64,000 nt of DNA from Hippophae tibetana (taxonomy: Eukaryota; Streptophyta; Magnoliopsida; Rosales; Elaeagnaceae). Where the stretch lies: NCBI GenBank assembly GCA_037013495.1, contig CM072806.1:20163501-20227500 (forward strand), given 5' to 3'. A model generated the notes under the pieces. That model was given only the letters and a program-made list of their open reading frames with translations. It had not been told where the DNA came from and did not search any database. Both the position numbers and the translations under genes were made by a program. Shown here one piece after another: positions 12,761 to 23,261 of this stretch (position 1 is its first letter; each line of letters starts with the position of its first letter).

Positions 12761-14101
12761 AATTTTCTAGATTTTTTGAAATTGTATCAACTTTTTCTAT
12801 TCTTTCTCCTTTTTACGTTGGACTGAAGTGGACTCCATCTGACCCATGTTTTGAGCTATTGGCATCTTTAAATCTTTCCCATTACTTAGAGTAATAGCAT
12901 TGCAAAACTCCTTTCCTTTTCTGATTGGAATTTCGGTATCACTTGGAAGAGTTCCTTAGGATCAATTCTTAAGTTCATTAGTAAGCTGACCCACTTGATT
13001 TTCTTAATTCCTTCCTAATGCAGCTTGTCTTTGAAGTATTGCATCATTCTTGGGCATGTATTATTTAAGAAAAGCATCCAAAGAACTCGATTGCTCACTT
13101 GTTTGTCCTTTTTATTTTTGTTGAAATCCAGGTGGATACATAGGTCGATTAGGTATAGAAGAACTTGCTTGACCAACACCTTGATTGTTCCAAGGAAAAA
13201 TTGGATGTCACTTCCATCCTCAATACTGGGTTATAAGTGTTGGGGTTATGGGTTATGGTTTCGATTCATATTATGCATAAAATATGCTGATTTAAGGTTA
13301 AAAGGACAATTATCAACCAAATGAGCACCTCTACGATAAACACAAGAAACCTTTGATTCTTCAAAATATACACTAAAAATGCAACTTGAGCTATAAGTGT
13401 TGTAACGTCATTATTCTCATGCACTCTAGCCACTTTTTGTGTAAGATTTGGCTAAGAAAGCTCCATTAGAAGATTCATCAATAATGGTTATTGTTTGAGC
13501 ATTGAGACCATTATAAAAAGTCTTCATTTGGATCCAATGAGGGATACTATGGTGAGGATATTTACTTAGCAATTGTTTAAATCTTTCCCATGCTTCATAT
13601 AGAAATTCTCCATCCATTTGTTGATAAGAAGTGGTGTCATTCATCAGTTTGGCATTCATTGTTGGTTGAAAATATTTCATCAAGAATTTCTTCTTCAAAT
13701 CAACCCAAATAGCAATAGAATCAACTAGTAAAGAATTTAGCCAAGCTTGAGCATGATCTTGCAAAGAATACAGGAACAATTTGAGCCTAAATGCTTCCTC
13801 GGTCACACTTGTCCACTTGATTGAGTAACTAACTTCAATAAAAAATTTGAGATGCAAGTGAGGGTCCTTTGTAGGTAACCCGCTGAAATGCCCAATTGTT
13901 TGTAATATTTGAAAGATCACAGGCTTTAACTCAAACTAAAGAGCTTGAATATTCAACCTTGTAATACGTGGGTTCAATCCTTCCAAATTGTACAACTTAT
14001 TAATTCATAATTCTATCCTTATCGTCCATTGGAGGTATCACATTATTCAAGTTATTTCGATTCATCTCGTTATCATTGTTTCCACCTCTTGCATTTGCCA
14101 T
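12761..14101 (-). pseudogene. E1 gag
   Basis: The start codon is the minus-strand ATG at 14099-14101, followed by an N-rich opening (MANARGGNNDNEMNRNN). The gag core is open from 13920 to 13426 (164 codons) with LKLFLYSLQDHAQAWLNSL, FLMKYFQPTMNAKL, GEFLYEAWERFKQLLSKYPHH and MKTFYNGLNAQT, all typical of the retrotransposon gag domain of Athila-like elements. An in-frame stop pair interrupts the N-terminal part near 14000. The nucleic-acid-binding C-terminal part near 13300-13420 is decayed. Confidence 0.85.
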
Positions 14102-14287
14102 TTCTTCAACCAAGGCTAAACCTTGTCATTCTCACCTTCTCAATATGAAAGTAAGCTCAATCTCTGGATCTAAAGGTAAGATATCCTATTTACCAAGTAT
14201 TCTTATACATCAAGACACCAGAAGTATTAAATAAAATTAAAGAAAAGGAAAAATTAATTTATACAATTAATTTCTAATTTTTTCAAT

Positions 14288-14306
14288 CCCCCGACAACGA
14301 TGTCAA
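14288..14306 (-). promoter_or_regulatory. E1 primer binding site (tRNA-Asp type)
   Basis: The minus strand reads TGACATCGTTGTCGGGGG, close to TGGCGCCGTTGCCGGGGA, the tRNA-Asp-complementary primer site usual in Athila elements. It lies a few bases inside the 5' LTR. Confidence 0.75.
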
Positions 14307-14311
14307 AAACT

Positions 14312-15823
14312 TGTTACATTAAAAACTTGTGTAAAAGGTGATGTACAAGTTTACGTATCACAAACAAGTAATATAATGATAAGAAAAGATCATTCTCAGG
14401 GGATTAATCTATTAGAAAATATTGTAAAAATTAACAAAATAAACATCTATATTGGATGTTTTGGGTAATAGAATAAAATAGTATAACAATGAAATTAATG
14501 AGTAACTAGTTGAAAGGATTAAGGATACTTAAAAATGACTTTCAATAAGAAAAACAACAACGATTTCAAATGGTTAAGTTAGCAAGCATTGTAAATAAAA
14601 CAAAATAATGAAGTGAGAGCACAATTGCCACAACGATGTTATGGCAAATTCCACTAGTAACTAGAGTTTGCAATTTACAAGGATTATTTTAAATCTGTGA
14701 TGCTTTTATGTCCTAAAACTCAACGAAAAATATTCCTATGCACAAATGTGTTCATGAATATCAATTTAAGCACCAACACTCTTGGGTTATGTGAGACAAC
14801 TAAATATTCTTAAATTAGTTACAAATTTAACCTTAATCTTTATACCTAAGTTATACCCACATTATCCAAGCCTCATCAAACTTAAATTAACCTTTCCAGC
14901 ATTAATCTTAGTTTACTATCCTATTAATTAATGATCAAACAACACATAGGAATCAAACTTTAAAACAAAATTAAATAACTAGCACCATTTTGCTAAAGCA
15001 TATTATAGACTTTTATTGATAAAAATAGAGATATTATCTTCTCCATTTACAATACCAGCTAAAGGATATTTAGTTCTTCATGTTCATAAAATAAAATGAA
15101 AATTCAAAATTAACAAAAAACATGTTTAATTATTAGTTTACAAGGTATTAAACTTAAAATAGTGAGAAAAATAAAACTCCAATCAAAGCTTCTTCTCTAC
15201 CAATGTTTACACAAATGAAGCCACAAATATGATATTCTTTAGCTTTCTTAAAATAATGTCTCTTCTTCTCCTTCCTTTGTTTGCTCTCTCAAAGAAAAAA
15301 GAGAAAAATTGAATTTTAGATCCCTATACGGCTGCTCTTCTTGCACTGACGTGAGAGTATGTTTCCTTTTATATGTTAGTCTAAGTTTAAATGAGTTGAG
15401 GAAAGAGTCTTATGCTAACTTCCAAATTTTCCCCTTAGAAAGTGAGTCTTCAGCTATCCATTTTCATCCTTTTACTGACCCAAGTCCAATTGTCATTTTT
15501 CCCTTTTTATTCCTCGCTACTTAATTTTAGGGAAAATTTGCTATAGTAATGCTATTGCAAAGCTATGGAAAAATGTAGATAATGCTCGTTTTTGCTCTTT
15601 TTGTTCCTTGCGAATGTACCACATGAAATTTCTATGAGTGAGCTTCAAAATGTAAATCTTTTCAATGGAATATAGGATAAATTCATATTTAATATCGAAG
15701 CATTCACTTATTTCCAAAAGGTATAATCAATGTCCCTTAAGAAAAATATGTAACTTTTCTCAAGTAACCAAGCAAGTTTTAAGAAATAAAAGCTAATATT
15801 ACTCTAATAAATTAGAGTTATCA
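14312..15823 (-). repeat. E1 5' LTR
   Basis: 1512 bp from TG at 14312 to CA at 15822-15823. Its outer end (ACTCTAATAAATTAGAGTTATCA region) and its inner end (CACAAACAAGTAATATAATGATAAGAAAAGATC region) parallel the ends of the E2 LTRs. The 71-codon plus-strand open frame at 15309-15524 lies inside the LTR and is not treated as a gene. Confidence 0.75.
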
Positions 15824-15829
15824 TTAGGT

Positions 15830-18540
15830 ACATAATATAAGTGTACTATCCCGAGTAGCTGGCTAATATTTTCCTAGTCAAAAAATCCAATGGACATGTG
15901 TCTAGATTTCACCAACTTGATTAAGGTTTGTCCAAAAGATAGTTTCCCACTACTTCGTATCGACCAACTTGTGGATTCTGCGGTAGGACATGTTGTTCTA
16001 TCCTTTATGGATGCATATTCTAGGTAAAATCAAATCCAAATGTACGGTCTTGATGAAGAAAAAACAAGTTTCATAACTAATCAATGATTTTTTTGCTACA
16101 AGGTCATGCCTTTTGTTTTAAAGAATGCCAAACCCACGTAATAGAGATTAGTGAAAAAAAAGTTCATAGATCTCATTAGACACTCAATAAAGGTGTATGT
16201 GGATGACATGATCACTAAAAGAAAACACACTAAAGATTACGTCATCCAATTAATTGAGAACCTTGACTTCTTCCAAAAGTATGTGATGAAATCGAATCCA
16301 AACAAGTGTGTATTCAGGGTGGGCTTAAGCAAGTTTTGAGGGTTCATGGACAACCAAAGAGGAATTGAGGCCAACCTAATGAAAATTAAGGCACTAATAG
16401 AAATATCACCTCTATGGACTATCAAAGAAGTCCAGAGATTATTGGAAAGAGTGGCTACCTAAAACTCTTTCATCTCACGTGCAAAAGACAAGTTTGAAAC
16501 TTTTTTGAAACTATTATGAGGAAAAACTATGTTCACTTGGGATGAAAAATGGTGAGGAAGCATTTAAAAAGTTAAAGAATACCTAAGCAACCCATAATTA
16601 TTGGTTAACCAAAGCCAGGCAACACTCTCACTTTGTACCTAGAAGCCTTAGGAACAACTATCATCGTAGCCTTGGTAAAAGATGATAGTAGTGTCCAAAA
16701 GCCTATCCTTTATGTGAGCAAGTTTCTCTAAGATGTAGAACAAAGATACTCAGAAATTGAAAAAATAACTTTTGCACTCATAGTAGCACCTGGAAAGTAA
16801 TGCCTCTAAGTTTTAAGCTTGCAATATAATTGTTCCAAAAAATACCCAACTTAGACAAGTACTCTTTAAGATCAAGGTGTCAGGTCGACTACAAAAGTGG
16901 TCCATTGAACTCAACAAATTTGACATTGAATACATCCATTGTATAACCATTAAAGGCCATGTCTTGATAGATTTTTTGGCTAAGATCCCTTCAAAAGAAC
17001 ATTGCAACGAGGAGAAAGGCAGATGAACATGACATGTTGATAGTCTTTCAACAAAAATGGAAGTGGATCCAAGCTCATAGTAGTCACCCTAGAAGGTGAC
17101 CCTCTGGCATTGTTCACTAAGACTTCTATTCAAAACATCAAACAATGAAATAGAATATGAAGCAATCATTGCTGGACTTAACTTAGCAAAAGCCTTTGGA
17201 GCTAAACAAATGGATTGTTTTAGTGATTCTCAACTTATTATGAAACAAGTACTAGATAAGTTATATGTTTGAGGACCTAACCTACAAGAATATCAAAATT
17301 TGACAACAAAGTTACTAGGTACAATGACCTCATGGGCCTTGAGTCATATTCCATGAGAAGAAAACACCCAAGCAAAAGCTCTTTTATTCGACCTCTGCCA
17401 TAGACAAAGACCTAAATCGAAAAGTCCTTGTCCACCAACTTATAGAGCCTAGTATCAAAGTTTAAGATATGGAATTGGTCCCTATTGGATTAGATCTTAA
17501 TTGCATCGGTTTGATCAAAAGCTCCACAATGGAGAAAACCTTGCCACTAACAAGAAAGAGGTAAGGAAAGTGAGAATCATATCTACTTATTTTCGTATAG
17601 AGAATCACATTTTGTACTATCATAGGTATCCTAACATATATCGTTGGTGCTTGACACTAGATGAGGCCAATTATAACCTTGTTGAGATTCATCAAGAGGT
17701 GTATGTGAACCACTCTGGTGCAAGAAGACTATCCCTAAAGGCAACATGATAGGGACACTACTGGTCCACCATACTTAAAGATGCAATTGACTAGGTCAAA
17801 AAATGTAATAAGTATAACCGAAACTCACATATGCTTAGGCAACCCGTCGAACAATTAACATGTTTACAAAGTCCCTGGCCATTTGCACAAGGGGATAGAC
17901 CTTATCGACCCATTGCCCATAGTTAAAGGAATTAAATATGGATTTGTTGCCATATCTACACTAAATGGATGGAAGTTTGTCCATTCTTGTAAATCTCAGA
18001 GGATAAAGTCATCGATTTCGTTTAGCAAAACACTATCTATAGATTTAGAATTCCTCACACTCTAGTTTCAGATAATGGAGCCTAGTTCATTGGATAAAAA
18101 TTTAGAAAGTTATGCAAATACCATAGTCAACATGTTTTCTTTACAACCGAGCACCCTCAGGCTAATATACCCGAGTGGATGCTACCAATAAAATAATTAA
18201 TTTGAACCTGAAGAGAAAATTCGAAACAAAAGAAAGCATGGGTTGAAAACTGCCAGAGGTATTATAAGCATATAAAATCACATCAAGGATAGCCATAAGG
18301 GATACATCATTCTCTCTCACCTATAGCATAGAGACTGTCATTTCATTTGAAATTGTTCAAGCAAGCTATACAACCAATGTTGGAAACTTGGAAGGAAATG
18401 AAGAGGGCCTGACCTTGAACCTTGATTGACTTGAAAAAAAAGGATACAGAGTAAGGCACATACTGCTTGGAAACATTGGAAGGTTCTTAAGTCCCAAACG
18501 CATGGAACATGCAGACCTCAAAAAATATTATCAATAACTG
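15830..18540 (+). pseudogene. T1 pol remnant: RT, RNase H, integrase (Tat lineage)
   Basis: Plus-strand translation in changing frames gives RT with MCLDFTNLIKVCPKDSFPL at about 15895-15950, a VLSFMDAYS block, and the catalytic VYVDDM near 16195-16212. The block ending with FRVGLSKF and the following EISPLWTIKEVQRLL block close RT. RNase H appears at 17140-17250 (NNEIEYEAIIAGLNLAKAFGAKQ and CFSDSQLIMKQV). Integrase appears at 17650-18360 with YNLVEIHQEVYVNHSGAR (zinc-binding region), KKCNKYNR, TLVSDNGA and HPQANIPEW. More than ten stops and several frameshifts. The longest open pieces are 60-82 codons (16151-16339, 17501-17749, 17883-18065). Confidence 0.85.
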
Positions 18541-19474
18541 ACACTCTAGGGACAAAAATAAGATCCTAAGGAGAAAAACAGAAAGTGAACTTTACTAGCC
18601 ATGTTCTAATTTTCCTTTGTTTTAGTTGTTTCATTTCAAGTATAAAGACTTAAGTTTTCATTCACTTTATAATTTAAATTCATAAATAAAAAGGGCACTT
18701 CGACATTGAATGGCTAAAAAGATCTACACTTTATCTACACTCGTATAATTCAACAAGGATTGGGAAGCCAGATAAATAAATAGATTAAGATGAATGGACT
18801 ATAAAAGCTCAGATGCCAATATCCTCGAGTTCATTTCTTTGATAAATTAGATATCACAACAACTCTATAGATGTGCTCCATGTCACTGAGATGGGAGTCC
18901 GCCATCAATAAAAGCTAGTGCCTATGGTTAAAGATAGGATGCACCCTAAGTACAGGCCTTGCAATGCACACTAAAACCAATGTGATGAGAAACTTAATAG
19001 GCTCTCTATCTCATGGGGTGATAGATCCTAATAATGGGTAGTAAGTATTCTCTGAGTCTAGGAGTTGCTACAACTCTTACATCCCATCTATGCAAACTCA
19101 CATTTGTTCACTTGGGGACCTTACATCTCCAACCATGGTAGTTGATAAAAACTGCTAGGAATGAACATGGAGCAAGACCACTCATGACAGAATGTAATAA
19201 TCTACCAAGGATGATAAAAAAATTCTAAGTCTTAAGAACAAATACTTGGATGAATAAATAATATCAAGCATACTAAGTTGGGACTAACAAACCAGGAACA
19301 CCCTAGTTCAAACAAATCACCCTTGTAAAAAAAATGAAAAAAAATTGCAAGAACGAGAGAAAGTCTAAGCATAAGTCTAATAGGAACACAGTCAAACAGA
19401 AAAATGGTAGGACTAGTTGATGGACATATGACGAATTCGGCCAACATAAACCTGATCGAATGGAACATAGCCAA

Positions 19475-19607
19475 ACATGGCATATATAGCCTGACATGGC
19501 ATACATTGCTAGACATGGCATATGTATCCAGACATGATGTATATAGTCGAACTTGGCATATATGGATGGATATAATACATATAATTAGATTTGGCATGCA
19601 TGCGTAG
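19475..19607. repeat. Tandem repeat, 7 x 19 bp
   Basis: Seven contiguous units beginning ACATGGCATATATAGCCTG; later units drift to ATATAATACATATAATTAG and ATTTGGCATGCATGCGTAG but the 19-bp period holds. The open frames overlapping it on both strands (19232-19607) are by-products. Confidence 0.85.
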
Positions 19608-20846
19608 ACTCATAGTTATTTAAATCACTCTAGACCCATTCCTCCACAAGTACCTACCATTGCATACCAAGATGGTGGATCACATATCCTAAAAAGGGAC
19701 ATGCTCAAAGAGCACCCCTCTACTTGAAATGAACGAGACCACTTATGGACCTCACCAAAAGAGTTAGCAATGAAATATAAAAGTGTAGTACATAATTCAA
19801 AAGTACAAACATGATAAAACAACAATGCTTATGTATATATATGTGTATCCAAAAGGTCTATATAAAGACCAAGTCTACCACAAGAAAGTAAAGCCACCAA
19901 GTACATACATTTTGGTGGAAATTGAAATATAAAAAACATGAAGAGATAGCATATAGATCTCCACACCTATTTGTGATCTAAGAAGCACAATCTTCTATAT
20001 TAGCTTTCTCCTTAGTTACCTCAGAATCATTACTGCTAGATCAACTTTGACCTTCCTCCTTCCATTTAAAGGTAACCACACTATGGCAGAAGGCCTTCTC
20101 TTCTAAATCTAGGAAGATGGTCATAGAAAGGTTTATATTAGGATATGAAATAGTTGCTTCTTGGTTTTAAAATCGTTATTTCATAGTATGGAAGCCTTCC
20201 TTTGATTGGACTCTTAGAGGAACCTACAAGCCATCATACTCGTATTTTTCCTACTAATTCGAAGATCAAAAGTCATACTTGCAAAAGGACCCAATTATCA
20301 ACTAAGTGTTCGAAAGAAAATATTGAAGTAAAAAGAAAGGTCTAGTACTTACTATTAGGATAAAAAGGATCACTAATCTCTGCTTCAACTACTATAGAGG
20401 CTAAATCCAAGTAAAGAGATATACTAGGGAAGTATGAACCTATCACTATGGAATTCCTCTAAAGTGTATCGTAAAGATAATTCATAAACTCCAATTCCTT
20501 TTAGAAGGATGTCTCTACAATTAAGGAACTACAAACAAAAAAGGAACATGTTAGAAACAAATAAAGCATATCATAATAAGGCATATCTCAAAATGTCCTA
20601 CTGTTCCTCTCATATTGCATAGGTGTATGAGGGACCTCAGGGAGATTTAGATCAAAATCACGTTCCACTATGAAAAATGAATTCTACCACCCGAGGTTGG
20701 TGTTCGAAAGCTTCATAATTCGAACACGGTTGGTAAAAGGTCTTAGATAAAATCAACTGTGACAATCACCCTTAAACTACGAGAAGTAGCAAAAAGTGAA
20801 ATCTTCCATGGTCAGCTCTAGTTCGTACTCTTTCTAGAGTACCCAA

Positions 20847-20851
20847 CGAGA
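20847..20851. repeat. Target-site duplication of E2 (left copy)
   Basis: CGAGA here and again at 44942-44946, directly outside the TG and CA termini of E2. Confidence 0.9.
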
Positions 20852-22368
20852 TGATCGCCACACACGAAGTGTGTGCAATGAATACACAAGTAATATAATG
20901 AAAAAAAAATCGTTCACATAGAGATTATTTTATTAAAACTAATTTTCAAAACTAAACAATAAAAATCATTTTTTTTGTATTTTTATATTTTAAGGAAGAA
21001 AAATTAAAATAACTAAAACTAAATAGCAATAATTAATTAAATCAAATTTGGTAACTAAAAAGATATATGAGAAAATATCTATGAATATTTAATCCCCCAA
21101 TTTTCTAAACATGTGAATCGCTAAAATCCCCCAAATATAATTATCAATTAATTACATGATCAATTAAATCTAATCTAGCATGTATTCATCTCTCAAGTAA
21201 ACTACATAACATATAGTAATTAATTTAATCACACTCTCATGCAAATTAAGTTACATACTACTCATTGAGTTTATCAATTATGAATCACATACATAAGAAT
21301 CATACATCTCTTCTTAGAAGCTATGCATGTTATTTAATCAAGAAAAACAATTAAAAATTCTCTCAAATCTATTTAATTGTCTTTATAGATAAATTATTGG
21401 AAAAACAATTAATAGCATAAAAATCAGATTAAATAATATAATTAAATTAAATTTATAATTGCAATAAAATATTAGATCATCACATGGTGAAAATTGGGTT
21501 CATAAGAACTCTAGATTAATAAATTAACTATACATAATTGTGCTCATAAAGCTCATATTTTCATAAAGAAAGACATAGAAATTAATAAAGAAAAGAGTAG
21601 AAGAAGACATACAATAAATCTTTTGAATTCTTGAATTGTGGTGCTAATCTCCTCTTGAATATCCATCAAAATTGTATCTCCTTTTTAATTTTTCTATATT
21701 TTTCTTCTTTCTATCTCCAAAACTGATCAAAATTATGCTAATGATAGCTAATTAGCGTTAATGGGATGATTAAGGGCTTAAATATAGCTTAGGTGTAATA
21801 TGAACCATTAACTCAGTTTTAGATCAAGGGCTAAGATTAAAATAAACAAAATGAATAGTGTCAGCCAACCACAACCGACATGTGGCACACAGAATTCATT
21901 AGGTGAATCAACGCATGGGAGTCAGCCTCACAGAGCAGAACATGATATGCGGCAATGGATGGTTTAGTACATGGGTGGAACATGGGGAGAAAGCGCGTGG
22001 TGACTCGTGATAGTGCTATTTGATCGCACTCTGAAGTCGAATTGAACGTCGTTTTGACATGTGACACACAATTAGTCCTCCTCACATGCGGTATTCTACG
22101 AATGGTTGTCCCTGCTTGTGTGGCATCTGTGTGGCTTATCGAGTCATCTCCTCTACTTGCATGGTAGGCCATGTGGCAAATCCTGATTGTCCTTGTATTA
22201 AAAATTCATAAAATATCCCAAAAAATTCCAAAAATTATATTTTCATCCCTTTTCACTAAAAAGTTTATATTTTAATATTTTTGACAATAAAAATATTATT
22301 TATTTAATAAAACAAGTAAATATTAAGTAAAAAAGTATGCTAATAACTCTACTTTCATAGAGTCATCA
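20852..22368 (-). repeat. E2 3' LTR
   Basis: 1517 bp, TGATCGCC at the left end and AGAGTCATCA at the right end. Parallels 42852-44941 (ACGAAGTGT, AAAATTGGGTTCATAAGA and CACATGG blocks in the same order). The 103-codon frame at 21861-22172 is LTR sequence. Confidence 0.9.
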
Positions 22369-22380
22369 CACCCCATACTT
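22369..22380 (-). promoter_or_regulatory. E2 polypurine tract
   Basis: On the minus strand AAGTATGGGGTG directly precedes the 3' LTR, where plus-strand DNA synthesis is primed. Confidence 0.7.
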
Positions 22381-23261
22381 AATTCTTTGCTTGTTCTCAA
22401 GTAAAACCAAGTATAACTAAATAAAATAACATGGGTAGTATATTCATAAATATACTTCTATTAGTACATGCATATTTCACGAAAACTATCCCTCTAAAAA
22501 ATCGTACAATCATATGATAAGAAGGTTCACATATTCATCAATTAACGTTCCATCAATACAAGGATATGCAAGGTTTTTGACAAATTGATTCATATGTGTG
22601 TTTTGCACATGATATAATCCAATGCACTTATGAAATCAACCTATACGAGCATACTAATCTATTCAATATTAGAACAAATCTCATAAGTCAATTTTTCACA
22701 TCCATCTCCACTAATATAAGTATGCACTTAACTTAAGATCAATAAGGACTTTACATGGTTGTAATGTAAGGCTTAGGTGGGGGTCAATAAATGAAGACAT
22801 ATAGGCTCTTTCCACAGCTTATCTTTCTTTTTGTTTATCATGTACTTTTTAACTACAATTGAGCTTTTACTTGATATTTCAGTGCATATTTTTTTTGTCA
22901 TTCTTTTCATATTCTTTTATTCCATATCACTTTTTTTGTAACTTCATAACACTCCAAACTTATTTTCAATTCAATTTTATTTTTCTTTAGAAGGATAATT
23001 GTGTTGTGAGTTTTACTTTCTTTTTTCTCTTTTTTTTATAAAGTGTATTACATTTCACCTTACTCTATAGCATAACACATGATTGTATTTTTTCATTTTA
23101 TACAAGCTAAAGGTGCAAGGGTAAAGGTAATTCTTATTAGTTGGGCATTACATGTGGCTTAAATATATGAATGGTTTTTGTTAGGATCAAATGGGTAACT
23201 ACGAATATTAATAATGGTTAGCTTGAAAGGCTCAAACGATCTAAATAAGACTTAAATCTTT

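Larger units (their letters stand above)
9600..15823 (-). mobile_element. E1: Athila-lineage Ty3/gypsy element, RT-deleted
   Basis: Reading right to left: 5' LTR 14312-15823, tRNA-Asp-like primer site, gag from ATG at 14101, protease region to about 11660, then directly integrase (11640-11130). Reverse transcriptase and RNase H are missing. The right LTR end (ATTAGAGTTATCA) closely matches the right ends of both E2 LTRs, so E1 and E2 are related families. Immediately outside the right LTR the plus strand resumes in Tat reverse transcriptase (YPE-LANIFLVKK then CLDFTNL), showing that E1 inserted into T1. The left boundary is unclear. Confidence 0.75.
15824..20851 (+). mobile_element. T1: Tat-lineage Ty3/gypsy element, decayed
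   Basis: Plus-strand element interrupted by E1 on the left (inside RT) and by E2 on the right. RT, RNase H and integrase can be followed in order to about 18540, after which a long non-coding tail follows. That tail matches the tail of T2 at 49900-50450 and 52001-52065 (AAATAAGATCC(C/T)AAGGAG, CATTGAATGGCTAAAAA and GAGTTGCTACAAC blocks). Many stops; no function left. The 5' part was not found to the left of E1. Confidence 0.8.
18541..20851 (+). other. T1 3' non-coding tail and presumed LTR sequence
   Basis: Non-coding, with a 19-bp tandem repeat (19475-19607) and a TATA-like TCTATATAAAG at about 19858. 18545-19130 matches the T2 tail. I could not place the LTR boundaries. It is cut at 20851 by E2 and its continuation should be at 44947. 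Confidence 0.6.

Noticed and set aside
19232-19607. 121-codon repeat-containing protein (MAYVSRHD / MPCLAMYAMSG type)
   Set aside because: It is a translation of the 19-bp tandem repeat in a Tat tail, with open frames on both strands.
19475-19607. CRISPR-like array
   Set aside because: Units are contiguous without spacers and the genome is eukaryotic.
21861-22172. 103-codon minus-strand frame
   Set aside because: Inside the E2 3' LTR; the equivalent in the 5' LTR (44406-44786) is open in other frames.
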